A stretch of DNA of 41,112 bases from the NCBI GenBank assembly GCA_046539045.1, contig JBKHHU010000007.1:1-41112 (forward strand), read 5' to 3'. The position numbers and the translations under genes are program-made. The stretch is from JBKHHU01 sp046539045 (GTDB taxonomy: Bacteria > Planctomycetota > Phycisphaerae > SM23-33). Below are positions 39,662 through 41,112 of the stretch, piece by piece (within the stretch, counting starts at the first letter, position 1; each line of letters starts with the position of its first letter). The notes under the pieces were generated by a model. It was given only the letters and a program-made list of their open reading frames with translations. It was not told where the DNA came from and did no database searches.

Positions 39662-40771
39662 ATGAGTGACGAATATCCCCACCCCAACCCGGTCGATTCC
39701 GAGCAGTTCTATCAGCGGTTGTTCCAGCACGCCGCGGTAGCGATGGTCGCAATCGACAGCGATGAGAATATCATCTCCTGGAACGACGCTGCCAGGCATC
39801 TGTTGCCTCACACCGCCGATTCCATGGTCGGCAAAAGCGTATTGACCCTGGTGCCCGAGGAACGCAAGAACCTGTTTGACCGACTCCTCAAGCGAACGTT
39901 GCACAAAGGGCAGACGTCGCAACTCGAGCTGAAAGTCCCGGGCGACAACGGCGACAACCGCTATCTGCTGGTGGTGCTCTCGCCCATTCCCACCGAAGAC
40001 GGACAGATCAGCGGCGTCAGCGCCTGGGCCATCGACGAGACGCAGACGCGGAAACTGGGAGAACGCCTTACGCAGGCGGAGAAAATGGCCTCGCTGGGGA
40101 CGCTGGCCGGCGGGGTTGCCCACCACTTCAACAACATCCTCGGCGGGGTCGCGACGTTCGTGGATTTCGCCCTGACCAGCGGAGACACCACCTCCATGCG
40201 ACGGGCGCTGCAGATGACCGCTGAGGCCGCGGCCCGGGCGTCCAAGATTACCCAGTCCCTGCTGAGCTTTGCCGAAAGCGAGGCCGAGAACGCCGCCCAC
40301 GGTGACTTGGCCGACCTTACCGAAGTCATCCTTACCTTCGCCCACCTGGTCGAGCACCCCCTCAACGAACACGGGATCCAACTGAAGCTCGATCTGAACC
40401 CGATCCCGATCACCGAAGTGGAAGCCAACCGGATGCACCAGGTGCTCGGGAATCTCCTGACCAACGCCGAAGAGGCCATGCCCGACGGCGGCACGATCAC
40501 CATCGGCACAGAGCAGACGGAAAATGAGGTGATTGTGACGTTTGCCGATACCGGTGGGGGGATTTCACAGGACGACCTGTCGCTGGTGTTCGAGCCGTTC
40601 TTCACCACCAAGGGGCTGCTGTCGGGTGGAGATCATACCAACCCCGGTCTGGGCCTGTCGGTCGTGCACGGCGTGATCCTGGAGATGGGCGGCAGCATCG
40701 ATGTTCAGAGCAAGCCCGGCCAGGGCACGACATTCATCATCAAACTGCCCAAAAACGAAGCCATACTCTGA
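39662..40771 (+). CDS. Cytosolic PAS-domain sensor histidine kinase (NtrB-like)
   Basis: A 369-aa protein with no membrane segment. A PAS domain occupies about 15-128 (AMVAIDSDENIISWNDAA). The dimerisation and phosphotransfer region has GGVAHHFNN at 151-158. The ATPase domain carries the N-box NLLTNAEEA (264-272), DTGGG (296-300), F-box FEPFFTTK (310-317) and GLGLS (329-333). Phosphoacceptor His154 is followed by His where most kinases have Glu or Asp. No response regulator is adjacent in the window. It starts 44 nt after the lipoprotein stop, so co-transcription is plausible. Confidence 0.92.
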   Translation: MSDEYPHPNPVDSEQFYQRLFQHAAVAMVAIDSDENIISWNDAARHLLPHTADSMVGKSVLTLVPEERKNLFDRLLKRTLHKGQTSQLELKVPGDNGDNRYLLVVLSPIPTEDGQISGVSAWAIDETQTRKLGERLTQAEKMASLGTLAGGVAHHFNNILGGVATFVDFALTSGDTTSMRRALQMTAEAAARASKITQSLLSFAESEAENAAHGDLADLTEVILTFAHLVEHPLNEHGIQLKLDLNPIPITEVEANRMHQVLGNLLTNAEEAMPDGGTITIGTEQTENEVIVTFADTGGGISQDDLSLVFEPFFTTKGLLSGGDHTNPGLGLSVVHGVILEMGGSIDVQSKPGQGTTFIIKLPKNEAIL

Positions 40772-40885
40772 CGGCCCGAGATCGAAATAGATCCCCGCAC
40801 GGGCCGACTCCCGGGTAAACGGGTACGACGGGAGGCGGAGTCACCGCAGTTTCGACGCGCCGCGATCGCCAATTACCCAACACAA

Positions 40886-40912
40886 GTTCGCGTCGTTCGC
40901 GCTGTTCGTGGC
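40886..40912 (+). repeat. 27-nt direct repeat, copy 1
   Basis: Begins GTTCGCGTCGTTCGC and ends GTTCGTGGC. It differs at a single base from the copy at 41005-41031 and is itself built from GTTCG units. Confidence 0.75.
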
Positions 40913-40922
40913 TACCATCCGC

Positions 40923-40976
40923 AAATTCGAAATCCGAATCTCGAAATCCGAAACAAATCCGAATTCCGAAATGCAA
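40923..40976 (+). repeat. Short tandem tract of AATCCGAA-like units
   Basis: About five imperfect units of the form (A)AATCCGAA or TCGAA lie between the two 27-mers. Its low GC content contrasts with the surrounding sequence. Confidence 0.65.
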
Positions 40977-41004
40977 AGGCTCAAAGCTCCGCTTCGGAAA
41001 CCCA

Positions 41005-41031
41005 GTTCGCGTGGTTCGCGCTGTTCGTGGC
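41005..41031 (+). repeat. 27-nt direct repeat, copy 2
   Basis: Begins GTTCGCGTGGTTCGC and ends GTTCGTGGC; one mismatch to the copy at 40886-40912, 119 nt apart. Both copies are preceded by ACA/CCA-rich bases. Confidence 0.75.
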
Positions 41032-41112
41032 GAACAACCCTTTCCCCGTGAATGACCTCCGTGCTCTCCGCGCCTCGGCGGCCACCTTCAATTCTTTCGC
41101 CCCTGCCGGGGC

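Larger units (their letters stand above)
40772..41112. other. Non-coding right end with degenerate repeats
   Basis: No supported gene. After the kinase stop, inverted pairs GGCCCG/CGGGCC (about 40773-40806) and CTCCCG/CGGGAG can form stems but lack a U-run. The rest holds an AT-richer AATCCGAA tract, a duplicated 27-mer and a CTCCGTG/CTCCGCG-type stretch. It looks like repeat-bearing intergenic DNA. Confidence 0.55.

Noticed and set aside
40886..41031. CRISPR array
   Set aside because: Only two copies, no regular spacers and no cas genes.

Overview
The window is GC-rich bacterial chromosome, dominated by one long minus-strand run of translation and transcription genes (about 35.4 kb down to 2.3 kb). 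It joins the usual tuf-secE-nusG-rif (L11-L1-L10-L12-rpoB-rpoC), str, S10, spc and alpha clusters into a single collinear block. I infer a planctomycete, perhaps Phycisphaerae-like. The clues are the missing rpmD (L30) between rpsE and rplO, a rewritten EF-Tu switch I, a SecY with two extra N-terminal membrane segments, an unfamiliar lipoprotein next to the block, and degenerate intergenic repeats at the right end. This assignment is from memory of the families; no search was run.

Minus-strand block in transcription order: promoter (35345-35372), tRNA-Thr(GGT), tuf, rpmG, tRNA-Trp(CCA), secE, nusG, rplK, rplA, rplJ, rplL, rpoB, rpoC, rpsL, rpsG, fusA. A second promoter (18025-18052) precedes rpsJ, rplC, rplD, rplW, rplB, rpsS, rplV, rpsC, rplP, rpmC, rpsQ, rplN, rplX, rplE, rpsN, rpsH, rplF, rplR, rpsE, rplO, secY, adk, map, rpmJ, rpsM, rpsK, rpsD, rpoA, rplQ, ending in a hairpin at 2231-2259. 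Perfect or near-perfect hairpins sit at the rplL/rpoB, rpoB/rpoC, rpoC/rpsL and rpsG/fusA junctions. fusA carries an apparent one-base deletion and is split between two frames. Its 338-nt upstream gap contains a sequence that can fold as a closed three-way junction.

Beyond the block, still on the minus strand, lie a HIT-family hydrolase, a 70-aa conserved-looking small protein and the 5' part of a membrane-bound GT2 (cellulose-synthase-like) glycosyltransferase running off the left edge. Each has a candidate promoter.

Right of the block (35.5-40.8 kb) is an unrelated segment. A membrane-anchored SAM methyltransferase-like protein (minus) faces away from three plus-strand genes: an ABC exporter with fused membrane and ATPase domains, a putative lipoprotein of unknown function, and a soluble PAS histidine kinase with an unusual HH H-box. 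The last 340 nt is non-coding and repeat-bearing.

Most of the window is core machinery. I found no convincing new multi-gene system. The points most worth a second look are the fusA frameshift, the folded fusA leader, the EF-Tu switch I, the enlarged SecY and the palindrome upstream of rpoB.
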